The notes: a model not told the origin generated them from the sequence alone. Shown: positions 17,825 through 26,889, counted from the stretch's first letter. The stretch is DNA of 64,000 bases from JADGHE01 sp035716025 (GCA_035716025.1 DASTKH010000018.1:1-64000), one strand, 5' to 3'. Made by a program: numbers and translations.

Positions 17825-18802
17825 TTAAGGCATCGCCACCACCACATTTCCCGCGAAGCGACCCTGCTCCACCGCCTCATGCGCCGCGACGATCTCCGAT
17901 AAGGGAAACCTTTGCGCGACGTTGTGAATGAGCCGCTTCTCGCGCATCAGCCGCATGATTTCCTCGATCGTGCGGGCCCGTTCCTTCTCTGTCAGCTCGT
18001 AGACGAAGATGTATTGAAGCGTGATCTGGTTGAGGAGACAGAAGGCGGACGGGATTTCCGCCGTCGGCCGGCTGTTGCCGTAGACGACGACATGCCCGCG
18101 CGGGCGCAACACGTCCGCGATCAAAGCCGCATTGGCGCTGATGTCGAGCTCGACCATTGCGTCGACACCCTGCCCGGCGGTGATGGCTTTCACCCGTTCG
18201 CCGACATTCTCCCGCTTGTAATCGATGACGTGGTCGGCGCCGGCCTCGCGGGCGAGCCTCGCCTTCGCTTCCGAGCTCACAGTCGTCAGCACCGTGGCGC
18301 CGCGCGCCTTGGCGAACTGAATCGCGTAATGGCTCACGGAACCGGCGCCGCCCGAGATCAGCAAAGTCTTGCCGCTTTCCGCTTTCGCGACGTCGATCGC
18401 ATGCGACGCCGTCATGGCCGGAATGCCGAGACATGCGCCCGCCTCGAAGCTCACGTCATCGGGCAAAGGGACCGCCAGCGCCTCGGGAAGCGCGATGTAT
18501 TCGGCGCAGGTGCCGAACGGCCGCTTCCACTGCCCGTTCCAGGTCCACACCCGCTGCCCGACCCGAGACGGCGACACGCCCGGGCCGACCTTGTCGATCA
18601 CGCCGCCCGCATCGCTATGCGGAATGAGGCGCGGCACCGTGATCTTGCGCGAGCCCGCCCGCGCCTTCACGTCCGACGGGTTGACGCCGGAAAATGCGAC
18701 CTTGACGCGGACCTCGCCGGGCCCAGGCTCGGGCGTCTCGACTTCGCCGAGCTTGAGCACTTCGCGAGCGGCTCCGTTTTTCTCGTAATAGGCGGCACGC
18801 AC
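17825..18802 (-). CDS. NADPH:quinone oxidoreductase / zeta-crystallin-like protein
   Basis: Zinc-free medium-chain reductase of 325 residues. The GroES-like N-terminal domain starts RAAYYEKNGAAREVLKLGEVETPEPGPGEV, the family-typical SGVNPSDVKARAG follows, and the Rossmann motif LLISGGAGSVSHYAIQFAKARGATVL lies near residue 150. Zinc ligands are absent as in quinone reductases. It likely reduces quinones or unsaturated carbonyls with NADPH. Start GTG at 18800-18802 is preceded by GGGAGGTTTTC; longer in-frame starts would add a non-conserved tail. Divergent from the 80-residue protein gene. Confidence 0.88.
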   Translation of the reverse strand: MRAAYYEKNGAAREVLKLGEVETPEPGPGEVRVKVAFSGVNPSDVKARAGSRKITVPRLIPHSDAGGVIDKVGPGVSPSRVGQRVWTWNGQWKRPFGTCAEYIALPEALAVPLPDDVSFEAGACLGIPAMTASHAIDVAKAESGKTLLISGGAGSVSHYAIQFAKARGATVLTTVSSEAKARLAREAGADHVIDYKRENVGERVKAITAGQGVDAMVELDISANAALIADVLRPRGHVVVYGNSRPTAEIPSAFCLLNQITLQYIFVYELTEKERARTIEEIMRLMREKRLIHNVAQRFPLSEIVAAHEAVEQGRFAGNVVVAMP

Positions 18803-19066
18803 CGAAAACCTCCCTGTCGATCCAACCCACCGCGCATAGCGCGCTGCGCCGGACGCAACAAGCCCGCCTTTCGCGCCCGTCACCCGCCGCGCGGGGACGC
18901 GTCGGAACCCTTGTCCGAAGGCGGGGCGCTGCCCACTTCCTAAAAGGCTCCGAAAAGCTGGCCCTTGGGAACCGTTGCGGGCGCCCGGCATTTGCGTAGC
19001 GTTCGCACCGCTCCGGCGAGGAGCCGCTTACACGGGGCAGGCGGCAACAGAAGGAGCATCAAGAAC

Positions 19067-19309
19067 ATGCGCTATCGCGTCTACAGCGGCCCCCGAGGCT
19101 CCGAAACGACCTCGCCGATCGAGAAGCAATCATTGCTGTTCAAGGAATTCCCCACTCTCGACGATGCCCTGAACTGGGCCCGGCATGTCCATGCGTCCGG
19201 CCGCGTGGCCCTCTTCATCGACGGTGACGACGGCACCAGCCTCAACAAGCGCGACATCGCCAACGCGCTCAGGCATCGTGAAACCGAGCTGTCGGAGCCG
19301 GGCACCTGA
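19067..19309 (+). CDS. Conserved small cytosolic protein of unknown function (80 residues)
   Basis: Short soluble protein starting MRYRVYSGPRGS, with FPTLDDALNWARHV in the middle and FIDGDDGTSLNKRDIANALRHRE towards the end. I know similar small proteins from rhizobia but no function. AAGGAG at 19051-19056 supports the ATG at 19067; the upstream open frame would start in the wrong composition. It is convergent with the metallo-hydrolase gene, with three bases between the stops. Confidence 0.75.
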   Translation: MRYRVYSGPRGSETTSPIEKQSLLFKEFPTLDDALNWARHVHASGRVALFIDGDDGTSLNKRDIANALRHRETELSEPGT

Positions 19310-19312
19310 GGA

Positions 19313-20050
19313 TCAGATTTCCACGACGAGCCCGTCGCTTGCCGTCGGATGCCGCACCGTGTCGAGGTGATCGAGCATATCGCCGCTCATATGTGTGAGC
19401 ACCAGCCGTTTCGGGCGGATGCGGTCGAGGTTGCGCTCCAGCACCGTGAGCGAAAGGTGGCCCTTCACCGCCATATCGCGGACGTAGCATTCGCAGATGA
19501 AGAGATCGGCCTCGCGGCCGATTTCAACGAGGGTCTCGGTCCATTCGGTATCGCCGCTATAGGCGATCACCCGGCCTTCTGTTTCGATCCGATAGCCGAG
19601 ACAAGGACCGGCCGCCTCGGAATGCACGACGGGAAATGCCTTCACCTGAAGCGCGCCGATCTTCTGCGGCGTGCCCGGCTCAATCTCCACCAGTGTCAGC
19701 GGAAAGCGCTTCGGCAGCGGCGGGTAGGACGGAAAGGCGACTTCAAGCGCCCGCGCATGGCGTTCCGCAAGCCCTCGCGGCCCAGCGAGCACCAACGGGC
19801 GCGTGCGCTTGGTGACGAGCTGCGCATTGAGGATGAAGAACGGAACTCCGCCGAAATGATCCCCATGAAAGTGGGAAATCAGAATGAGGTCGACGGCGTT
19901 GACGTCGATGCTCGCCCGATTCAGCGCGACCGCAGAACTCGCCCCGCAGTCGATCAGGAAATTCGTTTCGTTTCCAGTCACATGGAAGCATGTATTGAAG
20001 CGTCCTCCGGACCCGAAAGCGTCGCCCGATCCGACGAACTGCAGGCGCAT
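19313..20050 (-). CDS. MBL-fold metallo-hydrolase (RNase Z-like subgroup)
   Basis: Metallo-beta-lactamase-fold hydrolase of 245 residues. The N-terminus MRLQFVGSGDAFGSGGRFNTCF is typical for the RNase Z/phosphodiesterase-like branch. The metal-binding HxHxDH motif appears as SHFHGDHFGG, followed by PVVHSE, AYSGDTEW and LVLTHMSGDML, which supply the remaining ligands. At 245 residues it lacks the extra arm expected of tRNA-processing RNase Z, so a small-molecule phosphodiesterase or similar role is more likely. Start is the ATG at 20048-20050. Confidence 0.85.
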   Translation of the reverse strand: MRLQFVGSGDAFGSGGRFNTCFHVTGNETNFLIDCGASSAVALNRASIDVNAVDLILISHFHGDHFGGVPFFILNAQLVTKRTRPLVLAGPRGLAERHARALEVAFPSYPPLPKRFPLTLVEIEPGTPQKIGALQVKAFPVVHSEAAGPCLGYRIETEGRVIAYSGDTEWTETLVEIGREADLFICECYVRDMAVKGHLSLTVLERNLDRIRPKRLVLTHMSGDMLDHLDTVRHPTASDGLVVEI

Positions 20051-20326
20051 GGCCTTCTCCCTTCGCCCATGGCTCCCGGCGCGAGAATTCCCTTGCAAGG
20101 GCTACCAAAGCGACCCGGACCGCGAAACCCGGAACGTCCTTTCGCTCCGGCCGGCCTCCGGACGCCTCGGCGCGCCTGAGAAACTGCTTGTAGGACCCTG
20201 ACAGGAAACGATGTTTCCCGAACAATATGTCTGTGGAATGAAATGCTGCCGGGTGCTATACATGAACATCGGTTCAGGCATCTTCCAGGCGGAGGATCGG
20301 ACCTTCCATTGCGCGGGAGTGTGGGT

Positions 20327-20524
20327 GTGAGCGCGCACAAGTTCTCAGTCGGACAGACAGTTTATTTCACGGGCGGTATGACGAGCCGCACGAGCAGCGG
20401 CGGCAGCTACCGCGTCGTCCGGCTTCTGCCTCACGACGGCGGCGACTTTCAATATCGTATCAAGAGCGCGACCGAGGCCTATGAGCGGGTGGCCAAGGAA
20501 AGCCAGCTCGAACGGGAGGCATAA
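20327..20524 (+). CDS. Conserved small protein of unknown function (65 residues)
   Basis: Small basic soluble protein with KFSVGQTVYFTGG near the start, GGSYRVVRLLPHDGGDFQYRIKS in the middle and ERVAKESQLE at the end. Similar small proteins are widespread in Alphaproteobacteria; the beta-rich layout suggests an SH3-like barrel, but no role is known to me. I chose the GTG at 20327 with GGGAG at 20315-20319; a GTG six bases earlier and an ATG at 20243 are also in frame. Confidence 0.72.
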   Translation: MSAHKFSVGQTVYFTGGMTSRTSSGGSYRVVRLLPHDGGDFQYRIKSATEAYERVAKESQLEREA

Positions 20525-20682
20525 GATCGAGGACGGTCCGGCTCACGGGAGCGCGGCGGGGCGCGTGAGGGCGTGGAAGCTTGCCCCCGTCCCGCGTCGG
20601 CGCTACTTGAGGAGCGGGAGGCCGGCTCGGCATGCCGGCCGCCAGGGGCTGGGAGTTCGACTCGCTTCCTGAAGACGGGGTT

Positions 20683-21606
20683 ATGCCGGCATCTTTTGTC
20701 GAACTGACACTCACGGCCGCGGCCTGGGTCGGCATCGCCGCCGCCGCCGTCCTCGTTGCCGCGCTCGCGGTCGCATTGATGCGCAAACGTCTCGTCGCGG
20801 CGCTCACCTTGGTGGCGCTGCTTGGTTTCGGCGCCTTTGCCACGCAATCCTGGGAGAGTTACCGGCGCGACGGTGAACGTCGCGCGCTGCAGTCGCGCCT
20901 GCTTGCGATAGAGACGGCGGCGTGGAACGCCGGCTCCCCCTTGAGCTGCCTCGGCGTCGCCGAGCCTCGCCTGACGGAGGCGTGCGAGCGCGCGCTTTTC
21001 GCGAGCCCGCAATCCGTCGCCGCCGCTTTGTCCTTCACCGCTGCGCGGATCGGCTGGCTCGAGGAGGCCGATGCGCTGCTGCGTCGCGATGCCTCGTTCG
21101 ACGCGGCGGCTTCCGAACTGCGAACCGCCATCGAGCAAGACCGTTACGGCGTGGTCGCGCACGTGCTGCAGCAGCGTTACGGCTGCAGCGCAGACGTCTG
21201 CGCACCGCTTGCGCGCCTGCGCAACAAGGAGCGCGTTCGCGCCAATCTGCGCGACAATGCCTTCGCAAAGCGGATCGAAATCCACCAGGCCGACTGGGAA
21301 AAGGCGCCCCCCGAGGAACCTGCGGCTTCCGTCGCAGCCGTCTCCGAGCCGAAGGGAACGCCGCTGCCCCCGAAATACACGCTGCCCTCCGCCGACTCGA
21401 TACCGCCGGTCAGCATCATGAATCCCGAGCCCGGGACAGGGGCGGGGGCGGCAGCCCCCTCTGCCTCCGGCCTTCCCGCTCCGCCGGCAACGACGACGGG
21501 TTCGAGGGCGCCCGCATTGCCTCCCCCCGCCCCGGCCGCGGGCGCGTCGCGCTCGTCGCGTGCCGCCCCGCCGCCACTGCAGATCGGACCCGCGACGCGT
21601 CCTTGA
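20683..21606 (+). CDS. Membrane-anchored protein of unknown function
   Basis: Unrecognised protein of 307 residues. Two hydrophobic segments near residues 10-33 and 36-52 anchor it; the rest is probably periplasmic or cytosolic and contains cysteines at SCLGVAEPRLTEACERAL and YGCSADVCAPL, which could form disulfides, plus helical Ala-rich parts. The last 90 residues are Pro/Ala/Ser-rich and disordered looking. A start at 20632 is also open; I prefer 20683 because it places the hydrophobic helix at the N-terminus. It precedes mccA by 56 bases. Confidence 0.65.
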   Translation: MPASFVELTLTAAAWVGIAAAAVLVAALAVALMRKRLVAALTLVALLGFGAFATQSWESYRRDGERRALQSRLLAIETAAWNAGSPLSCLGVAEPRLTEACERALFASPQSVAAALSFTAARIGWLEEADALLRRDASFDAAASELRTAIEQDRYGVVAHVLQQRYGCSADVCAPLARLRNKERVRANLRDNAFAKRIEIHQADWEKAPPEEPAASVAAVSEPKGTPLPPKYTLPSADSIPPVSIMNPEPGTGAGAAAPSASGLPAPPATTTGSRAPALPPPAPAAGASRSSRAAPPPLQIGPATRP

Positions 21607-21662
21607 GGCTCGGCTACAACCGACGCCGCAGGGTAATGTCCTTCACCGCAGGAAAGGACTGA

Positions 21663-23612
21663 ATGTTCTCATCCGTGCTTGTTGCCAATCGCGGTGAGAT
21701 CGCCTGCCGCGTGCTGCGAACCGCCAAACGTCTTGGCCTGCGCACCATCGCGGTCTTTTCCGACGCCGATGCGGACGCCCTGCATGTCCGCATGGCCGAC
21801 GAGGCGTACCCGATCGGCCCCGCGGCCCCCCGCGAAAGCTATCTGGCGATTGATCGGCTTGTGGCGACGGCGCGCCGGGCGGGCGCGGAGTGCATTCATC
21901 CCGGCTACGGATTTCTCGCCGAAAACGCCGCCTTTGCGGAAGCCGTGGCCGCGGCCGGCATGACTTTCATCGGCCCGCCGCCGGCCGCGATCCGCGCGAT
22001 GGGACTGAAAGATGCCGCCAAGACGCTGATGGAAAAGGCCGGCGTTCCCGTCGTGCCGGGCTATCACGGCGAACTGCAGGACCCGCGATTCCTCAAGCAG
22101 AAGGCGTACGAGATCGGCTATCCGGTTTTGATCAAGCCGGTGGCCGGCGGCGGCGGCAAAGGCATGCGACGGGTCGACCGGCATGGCGAGTTCGAGGACG
22201 CTTTGCAGGCGGCGATGCGGGAAGCGGCGTCCGCCTTCGGCGACACGCGCGTTCTGATCGAAAAATACGTCACGGCGCCGCGCCACATCGAAATGCAGAT
22301 TTTCGCCGATCGGCACGGCGCATGCATCCACCTGCACGAACGCGACTGCTCATTGCAGCGGCGGCATCAGAAAATCGTGGAGGAAGCCCCGGCTTCCGGC
22401 ATGACGGACGACCTCCGCGCCGCGATGGGCAAGGCCGCCGTCGCGGCGGCCAAGGCCGTCGGCTATGTCGGCGCCGGCACTGTGGAGTTCATCGTCGCAG
22501 GCGGCGACCGGCCGAAGCCCGAAGGCTTCTGGTTCCTGGAGATGAATACGCGGCTGCAGGTCGAGCATCCGGTCACCGAAGCGGTTACCGGGCTCGATCT
22601 CGTGGAATGGCAGTTCCGGATCGCAGCAGGCGAGCCGCTGCCGCTGCCGCAGAGCGCCGTGCCGCTCTCGGGCCACGCCATCGAGGCGCGCCTTTATGCC
22701 GAAGATCCCGCCCGCGGCTTCGTCCCCTCGCCCGGGCGCCTCGTCGCGCTGGAGTTTCCGGAGGGCGACGGCCTCCGAGTCGACAGCGGTGTCGCGGCCG
22801 GTGCGATGATCTCCCCCTTCTACGATCCGATGATCGCGAAGGTGATCGCGCACGGGAAGAACCGTGAGGAGGCTCTGGATCGGCTTACGGCGGCGCTCGA
22901 TCGGACGCTGGTCGCCGGCCCGCGCAGCAATGTCGCATTTCTCGCCGCGCTCTGCCGTTCCGTCGAATTTCGCGCCGGGGCTTTTGACACCGGCTTCGTC
23001 GACCGGAACCTCGCCCAGCTCTTGTCGACTGCGAGCGAATCCGATCTTGCCGCCGCCGCAGCGGCGGTCGCCTCACTCGTTGCCGAGCAGCAAAACCGCA
23101 TTGCGGCCGAATCCGCCGCGCGCGGCGAGCCGGCCTTTTGGCCTTGGGCGGCCTGCGACGGCTTCGGCGCGGCCGGCCCGACACTGTTGCCGGTGATGGT
23201 CGACGGGACACGTCGCATCGCCCGCGTTGCCTTCGCTTCCGGCTTCCCCGAGGTGGAGATCGATGGGACGACGGCTGCGCCCCACGTCCGCCTGATAGCG
23301 GACGGCGACAAGCGATATGCCCTCCGGAACGGCCGGCAGACGCTGGTGGAACCTGCCGGCGCAACCATCGATCATGAGCACGGGAGCGGCGATGGCGTCG
23401 TGCGCGCCCCGATGCACGGGAAATTGTTGGCGGTGCTCGTGGAACGGGGAGCGAGCGTGGACAAAGGCCACCGCCTTGCCGTAATCGAAGCAATGAAAAT
23501 GGAGCACACGTTGCTCGCGCCGGTTTCCGGAACCGTCGCCGAGATTGGCGCGGCCGCCGGTGAGCAGGTGGCCGAGGGTGCCGTGCTGCTCGTCATTGCC
23601 GGCTCCTCGTGA
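21663..23612 (+). CDS. mccA: Methylcrotonoyl-CoA carboxylase alpha (biotin carboxylase/carrier) subunit
   Basis: Biotin carboxylase fused to biotin carboxyl carrier, 649 residues. The N-terminal biotin carboxylase domain shows LVANRGEIACRVLRTA, IHPGYGFLAENA, KPVAGGGGKGMR (ATP-binding loop), HLHERDCSLQRRHQKI and EMNTRLQVEHPVTE. The C-terminal biotinyl domain carries K612 in EAMKMEHTLLAPVSG, the site of biotin attachment. A middle domain of about 150 residues matches MCC/PCC alpha architecture. Together with the beta gene at 14968 it should convert methylcrotonyl-CoA to methylglutaconyl-CoA in leucine breakdown. GGAAAGG precedes the ATG. Propionyl-CoA carboxylase is the main alternative. Confidence 0.87.
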   Translation: MFSSVLVANRGEIACRVLRTAKRLGLRTIAVFSDADADALHVRMADEAYPIGPAAPRESYLAIDRLVATARRAGAECIHPGYGFLAENAAFAEAVAAAGMTFIGPPPAAIRAMGLKDAAKTLMEKAGVPVVPGYHGELQDPRFLKQKAYEIGYPVLIKPVAGGGGKGMRRVDRHGEFEDALQAAMREAASAFGDTRVLIEKYVTAPRHIEMQIFADRHGACIHLHERDCSLQRRHQKIVEEAPASGMTDDLRAAMGKAAVAAAKAVGYVGAGTVEFIVAGGDRPKPEGFWFLEMNTRLQVEHPVTEAVTGLDLVEWQFRIAAGEPLPLPQSAVPLSGHAIEARLYAEDPARGFVPSPGRLVALEFPEGDGLRVDSGVAAGAMISPFYDPMIAKVIAHGKNREEALDRLTAALDRTLVAGPRSNVAFLAALCRSVEFRAGAFDTGFVDRNLAQLLSTASESDLAAAAAAVASLVAEQQNRIAAESAARGEPAFWPWAACDGFGAAGPTLLPVMVDGTRRIARVAFASGFPEVEIDGTTAAPHVRLIADGDKRYALRNGRQTLVEPAGATIDHEHGSGDGVVRAPMHGKLLAVLVERGASVDKGHRLAVIEAMKMEHTLLAPVSGTVAEIGAAAGEQVAEGAVLLVIAGSS

Positions 23613-23641
23613 CGGCGGGGCGGGCGACCGGAGAGCCGTCG

Positions 23642-24079
23642 ATGGCGCTGCATCTGATCAAGCTCTGCGTCGGTTGCGACAGCGTGAAAGACTTGCGGAG
23701 CTGGATTCGCACGCGCCTTGCAGAGAAGCGCAAGCAGGGCTTGCCGGCGGAACATGTCCACACCACGCGCATGGTGCCGAAGCGCGCGGCGGAGCTCGCA
23801 GACGGCGGTTCGCTTTACTGGGTCATTCGCGGGGAGGTTCTGTGCCGGCAGCGGCTGCGCGACATCCGCACCATGGTCGATGCGCAGGGCATCGCGCGCT
23901 GCCAGCTTGTACTCGATCCCAAGGTGATCCTCGTCGAACCGCGCTTCTGGCGTCCCTTCCAGGGTTGGCGCTACCTCGAGCCGAAGGACGCGCCGCCCGA
24001 CCTTGCCCGCACAAGCGGCCGACGGCCCGACATGCCGGAGCCGTTGCGGCGAGAGCTGCACGCCTTGGGTCTGTTATGA
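23642..24079 (+). CDS. DUF1489 family protein
   Basis: Conserved alphaproteobacterial protein of 145 residues with unknown function. The start MALHLIKLCVGCDSV is the typical beginning of this family, and HVHTTRMVPKRAAEL, YWVIRGEVLCRQRL and LDPKVILVEPRFWRPFQGWRYLE are its conserved blocks. I prefer the ATG at 23642 with GGAGAGCC upstream over the GTG at 23609 that overlaps the mccA stop. It overlaps the next gene by four bases (ATGA). The neighbouring carboxylase may be coincidental. Confidence 0.87.
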   Translation: MALHLIKLCVGCDSVKDLRSWIRTRLAEKRKQGLPAEHVHTTRMVPKRAAELADGGSLYWVIRGEVLCRQRLRDIRTMVDAQGIARCQLVLDPKVILVEPRFWRPFQGWRYLEPKDAPPDLARTSGRRPDMPEPLRRELHALGLL

Positions 24080-24369
24080 GAGCGACGATCCGCCGCGCAC
24101 CCGTTTGGGCGTTCCTTGCCGTCTGCGCGGCCGCCGCCGGGTTGACCCTTGCGCCGGCGCGGGCGGCCGATTGTCCGCGTTGGCAAACCGGAGCCGTACC
24201 GGGAACGCTCGCAACCGCCGACGAACCCTCCTGCCGGCGGGAACCGGCTCGGCGATCCGTTTCGCCGCCCGCCAGGAATGAGCGGCCCGGCGTCTACCGG
24301 GACGGGAACACGACCATCAAATTCGGCGCTTCGATCAGCACCGAGATCGGCATCGGCGGTCGGCGCTGA
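24076..24369 (+). CDS. Small secreted protein of unknown function (97 residues)
   Basis: Exported protein with a signal peptide over about residues 1-30 (basic start RATIRRA, then hydrophobic FLAVCAAAAGLTLAPARA). The mature part holds two cysteines (DCPRW and PSCRR) that could pair, and ends in GNTTIKFGASISTEIGIGGR, a short beta-rich tail. No family is recognised. It is translationally coupled to the DUF1489 gene through ATGA at 24076. Confidence 0.65.
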   Translation: MRATIRRAPVWAFLAVCAAAAGLTLAPARAADCPRWQTGAVPGTLATADEPSCRREPARRSVSPPARNERPGVYRDGNTTIKFGASISTEIGIGGRR

Positions 24370-24387
24370 ACCGCGCCGGCCCACTCC

Positions 24388-25239
24388 CTACACCGCGAGG
24401 TTGTCGATCAGGCGGGTGGCACCGAGGCGCGCCGCAACGAGCAGACGGATCGGGCCTTCGCCGAGATTCTCGATCCGCTCAAGGGTCAAGGCATGGCGCG
24501 CTTCGAGATAATCCAAAGCGAACCCGGCTTTGGCGATGCTGGCGCGTCCGCGCGCTAGGGCCTCCGCAACAGGGACCCCCTCGCGCAGGGCGCGCGCGCA
24601 GCCGGTCAGCGTCGCATAGAGGGTCGCGGCCGCCGCCCGTTCCTTTTCCGAGAGGTACACGTTGCGGGACGACATCGCGAGACCGTCGGCCTCGCGCACC
24701 GTCGGCGCCCCGACGATACGGACCGGGATGTTGAGATCGGCCACGATTCGCTCGACGACGCGCAGTTGCTGGAAGTCCTTTTCCCCAAAAATCGCAACGT
24801 CCGGCAGACATTGCAGCAGCAGCTTGGTTACCACCGTCGCCACGCCCGAAAAGAAATCCGGACGAAACGCGTCTTCGAGTCCGACGGCAGCCGGGCCGGC
24901 GGGCACGACGCGCGTGGCAAACCCGGCCGGGTACATTTCGGCGACGGAGGCCGGCGCCCAGATGAGGTCCGCCCGGCACTCGCGCAGCGCCGCGCGATCG
25001 GACGCGAAGGTCCGCGGATAGGTGTCGAAATCTTCGCTGGGGGCGAACTGCGTGGGGTTGACGAAAATCGAGACCACCACCCGGTCCGCGCGGGTGCGCC
25101 CGCGGCGCACGAGCGAGAGATGCCCCTCGTGCAGCGCGCCCATCGTAGGCACGAGCGCGACGGTCTCCCCGGCCGCGCGGAAGCGCGCGACGGCGCGCCT
25201 TAGCGAAGCCACCGTGCGGACCACCGGCACCTGTTTCAT
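24388..25239 (-). CDS. panC: Pantothenate synthetase
   Basis: Cytosolic enzyme of 283 residues joining pantoate and beta-alanine with ATP to make pantothenate for coenzyme A. The HIGH-like VPTMGALHEGHLSLVRRG near residue 30, FVNPTQFAPSEDFDTYPR, IFGEKDFQQL and the KMSKS-like MSSRNVYLS are all present, and the length is standard. The start at 25239 (MKQVPVVRTVASLR) has AAGGGAG upstream. It stands alone on the minus strand; panB and panD are not in the window. Confidence 0.96.
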   Translation of the reverse strand: MKQVPVVRTVASLRRAVARFRAAGETVALVPTMGALHEGHLSLVRRGRTRADRVVVSIFVNPTQFAPSEDFDTYPRTFASDRAALRECRADLIWAPASVAEMYPAGFATRVVPAGPAAVGLEDAFRPDFFSGVATVVTKLLLQCLPDVAIFGEKDFQQLRVVERIVADLNIPVRIVGAPTVREADGLAMSSRNVYLSEKERAAAATLYATLTGCARALREGVPVAEALARGRASIAKAGFALDYLEARHALTLERIENLGEGPIRLLVAARLGATRLIDNLAV

Positions 25240-25368
25240 GCGGACTCCCTTTTCGTGCGGCCAAGGGGCGGATAACTAGCCGCTGACCGGCCGGGCGCAA
25301 AGCACATCCCTACCGGATTGCTCCGGAGCCATTGCGCCGGCCGCTCAAGTCGCCACTTAATAGAGTTG

Positions 25369-25388
25369 AAAAACCCCGTGAACCGGGG
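25369..25388 (-). terminator. Hairpin plus T5 reading towards panC
   Basis: On the minus strand, CCCCG-GTTCA-CGGGG (25388 down to 25374) is followed directly by TTTTT (25373-25369), the form of an intrinsic terminator. It lies in front of panC and upstream of the plus-strand VWA gene, so it could stop antisense transcription before it runs into panC, or act as a leader hairpin for the VWA gene. Confidence 0.45.
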
Positions 25389-25407
25389 CCGATGGGCCCC
25401 TTGCCAC

Positions 25408-26115
25408 ATGCCCGACGAGCGCGTCTCGAAGACACCGGCAGCTCTGTCGACCCGCGCCGACCTCGACGCGTTTCTTGCGCGCGCCCGCAGCCTGGCGCCG
25501 CCTCACGAGGCCGGCGGCCACGGCCGGCTGCTCTTCGCGCTCGACGCCACGATGAGCCGGCAGCCCACCTGGGACACCGCTTGCCAACTCCAGGCCGAGA
25601 TGTTCCGCGAGGCCTCCCTGCTCGGGGGTCTCGAAGTGCAGCTTCTCTATTATCGCGGCTTCAACGAATGCCGGGCCTCGCCCTGGGTGTCGAACGCCCA
25701 GCGCCTCGCCGACCTCATGAACCGCATTGACTGCCGCGGCGGCCAAACGCAGATCCGCAAGGTGCTGGCGCATGCCCGGCGTGAAACGGCCAAGCGCAAG
25801 GTGCAGGCGCTCGTCTTCATCGGCGACGCCATGGAGGAGCCGCTCGACGACCTGGCGGCCGCCGCAGGGGAACTCGGTCTTCTCGGTGTCCCCGCGTTCA
25901 TGTTTCATGAAGGCAGCGACGCGGTCGCCGAGAGGGCGTTTCGCGAGATCGCCCGCCTCACCCGCGGCGCCTATTGCCGCTTTGATGTCGGCGCGGCGGA
26001 CACCTTGCGCGAGCTTCTGCGCGCCGCCGCCGTTTATGCCGCCGGCGGGCGCAAAGCGCTGGCCGACGCCTCGCGCGGCGCGGGAGCCCGCCTCTTGCTC
26101 GAGCAATTGGGATAG
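25408..26115 (+). CDS. VWA-domain protein of unknown function
   Basis: Soluble protein of 235 residues with a von Willebrand factor A-like fold: LLFALDATMSRQPTWD resembles the first MIDAS strand (DxTxS), TQIRKVLAHAR gives the second conserved position, and VFIGDAMEEPLDDL the third. It has no signal peptide or membrane segment. Similar proteins in Rhizobiales sit next to a DnaJ-domain membrane protein, as here: the next gene starts three bases after the stop. The function of the pair is not established. Start ATG 25408 has no strong ribosome-binding site; a TTG at 25318 is also in frame. Confidence 0.75.
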   Translation: MPDERVSKTPAALSTRADLDAFLARARSLAPPHEAGGHGRLLFALDATMSRQPTWDTACQLQAEMFREASLLGGLEVQLLYYRGFNECRASPWVSNAQRLADLMNRIDCRGGQTQIRKVLAHARRETAKRKVQALVFIGDAMEEPLDDLAAAAGELGLLGVPAFMFHEGSDAVAERAFREIARLTRGAYCRFDVGAADTLRELLRAAAVYAAGGRKALADASRGAGARLLLEQLG

Positions 26116-26118
26116 CCG

Positions 26119-26823
26119 ATGGCGACGCTCGCCCTCGGGCTTGCCCTGCTGATCGTCATCCTGTGGGGCATCCATCTCCTGGCCAGGGCCGACCCGCGCC
26201 GGCTTGCTCGTGGCCTGCGCTCAGCGGGCGGCGTGGGGGCGCTCGCGCTCGCCGCCGTCTTTGCCATGCGGGGCGCCATGGGCTTTGCCATTCCTCTCGG
26301 AATCGCCGGTCTTGCGATCCTCGGCCTGTGGCCGGGGGCACCGGCCGCCCTGGGCAGCCGCTGGCGCAAGTCGCCGGGACAGACCTCGCGCGTCCGCACG
26401 GCCTTCATCGAGATGGAGCTGGATCACGATACGGGCGCGATGCGGGGACGCGTCCTTGGCGGTCCGCACGGGGGCGCGAGCCTGGACGCCCTCGATCTTT
26501 CGACGCTCGTGCGGCTCGCGGGTGAAATCGACGAGGAGAGCCGCGCGCTACTCGTAGCGTATCTGGACCGCCGGCAGCCCGGCTGGCGTGAACACGCGGA
26601 CGATCGTGCGACAGCGGGGAGCGGCCCTCCGCCGCGTTCCGGGCCAATGACCGAGGAGGAGGCGTATCAAATCCTTGGCCTGCAGCCGGGCGCCGGTGCC
26701 GACGAGATCACGCGGGCGCACCGGGCCCTCATGAAGAAACTGCATCCCGACCAAGGGGGCTCGACGTACCTCGCGGCTCGGGTCAATCAAGCCAAAGACG
26801 TACTTCTTCGCCGACATCGCTGA
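26119..26823 (+). CDS. Membrane-anchored DnaJ-domain protein
   Basis: Protein of 234 residues with two or three N-terminal membrane segments (residues 1-22, about 36-75) and a C-terminal J-domain of about 60 residues starting TEEEAYQILGLQPGA. The HPD signature is present in KKLHPDQGGS, so it should stimulate an Hsp70 ATPase from the inner side of the membrane. Lacking the Gly/Phe and zinc-finger regions, it belongs to the class III co-chaperones, similar in layout to TIM14/DjlA-like proteins with the J-domain at the C-terminus. It is cotranscribed with the VWA protein. Confidence 0.85.
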   Translation: MATLALGLALLIVILWGIHLLARADPRRLARGLRSAGGVGALALAAVFAMRGAMGFAIPLGIAGLAILGLWPGAPAALGSRWRKSPGQTSRVRTAFIEMELDHDTGAMRGRVLGGPHGGASLDALDLSTLVRLAGEIDEESRALLVAYLDRRQPGWREHADDRATAGSGPPPRSGPMTEEEAYQILGLQPGAGADEITRAHRALMKKLHPDQGGSTYLAARVNQAKDVLLRRHR

Positions 26824-26889
26824 TCGTACTCCGTACTCAACTGCACGATCGCGGCTCGCTCCGCACGCTGCTGACGCTCTGTTCGGCCC

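Noticed and set aside
19313..20050. Calling this gene tRNA-processing RNase Z
   Set aside because: It is shorter than RNase Z and the flexible arm is not evident; only the MBL metal motifs are secure.
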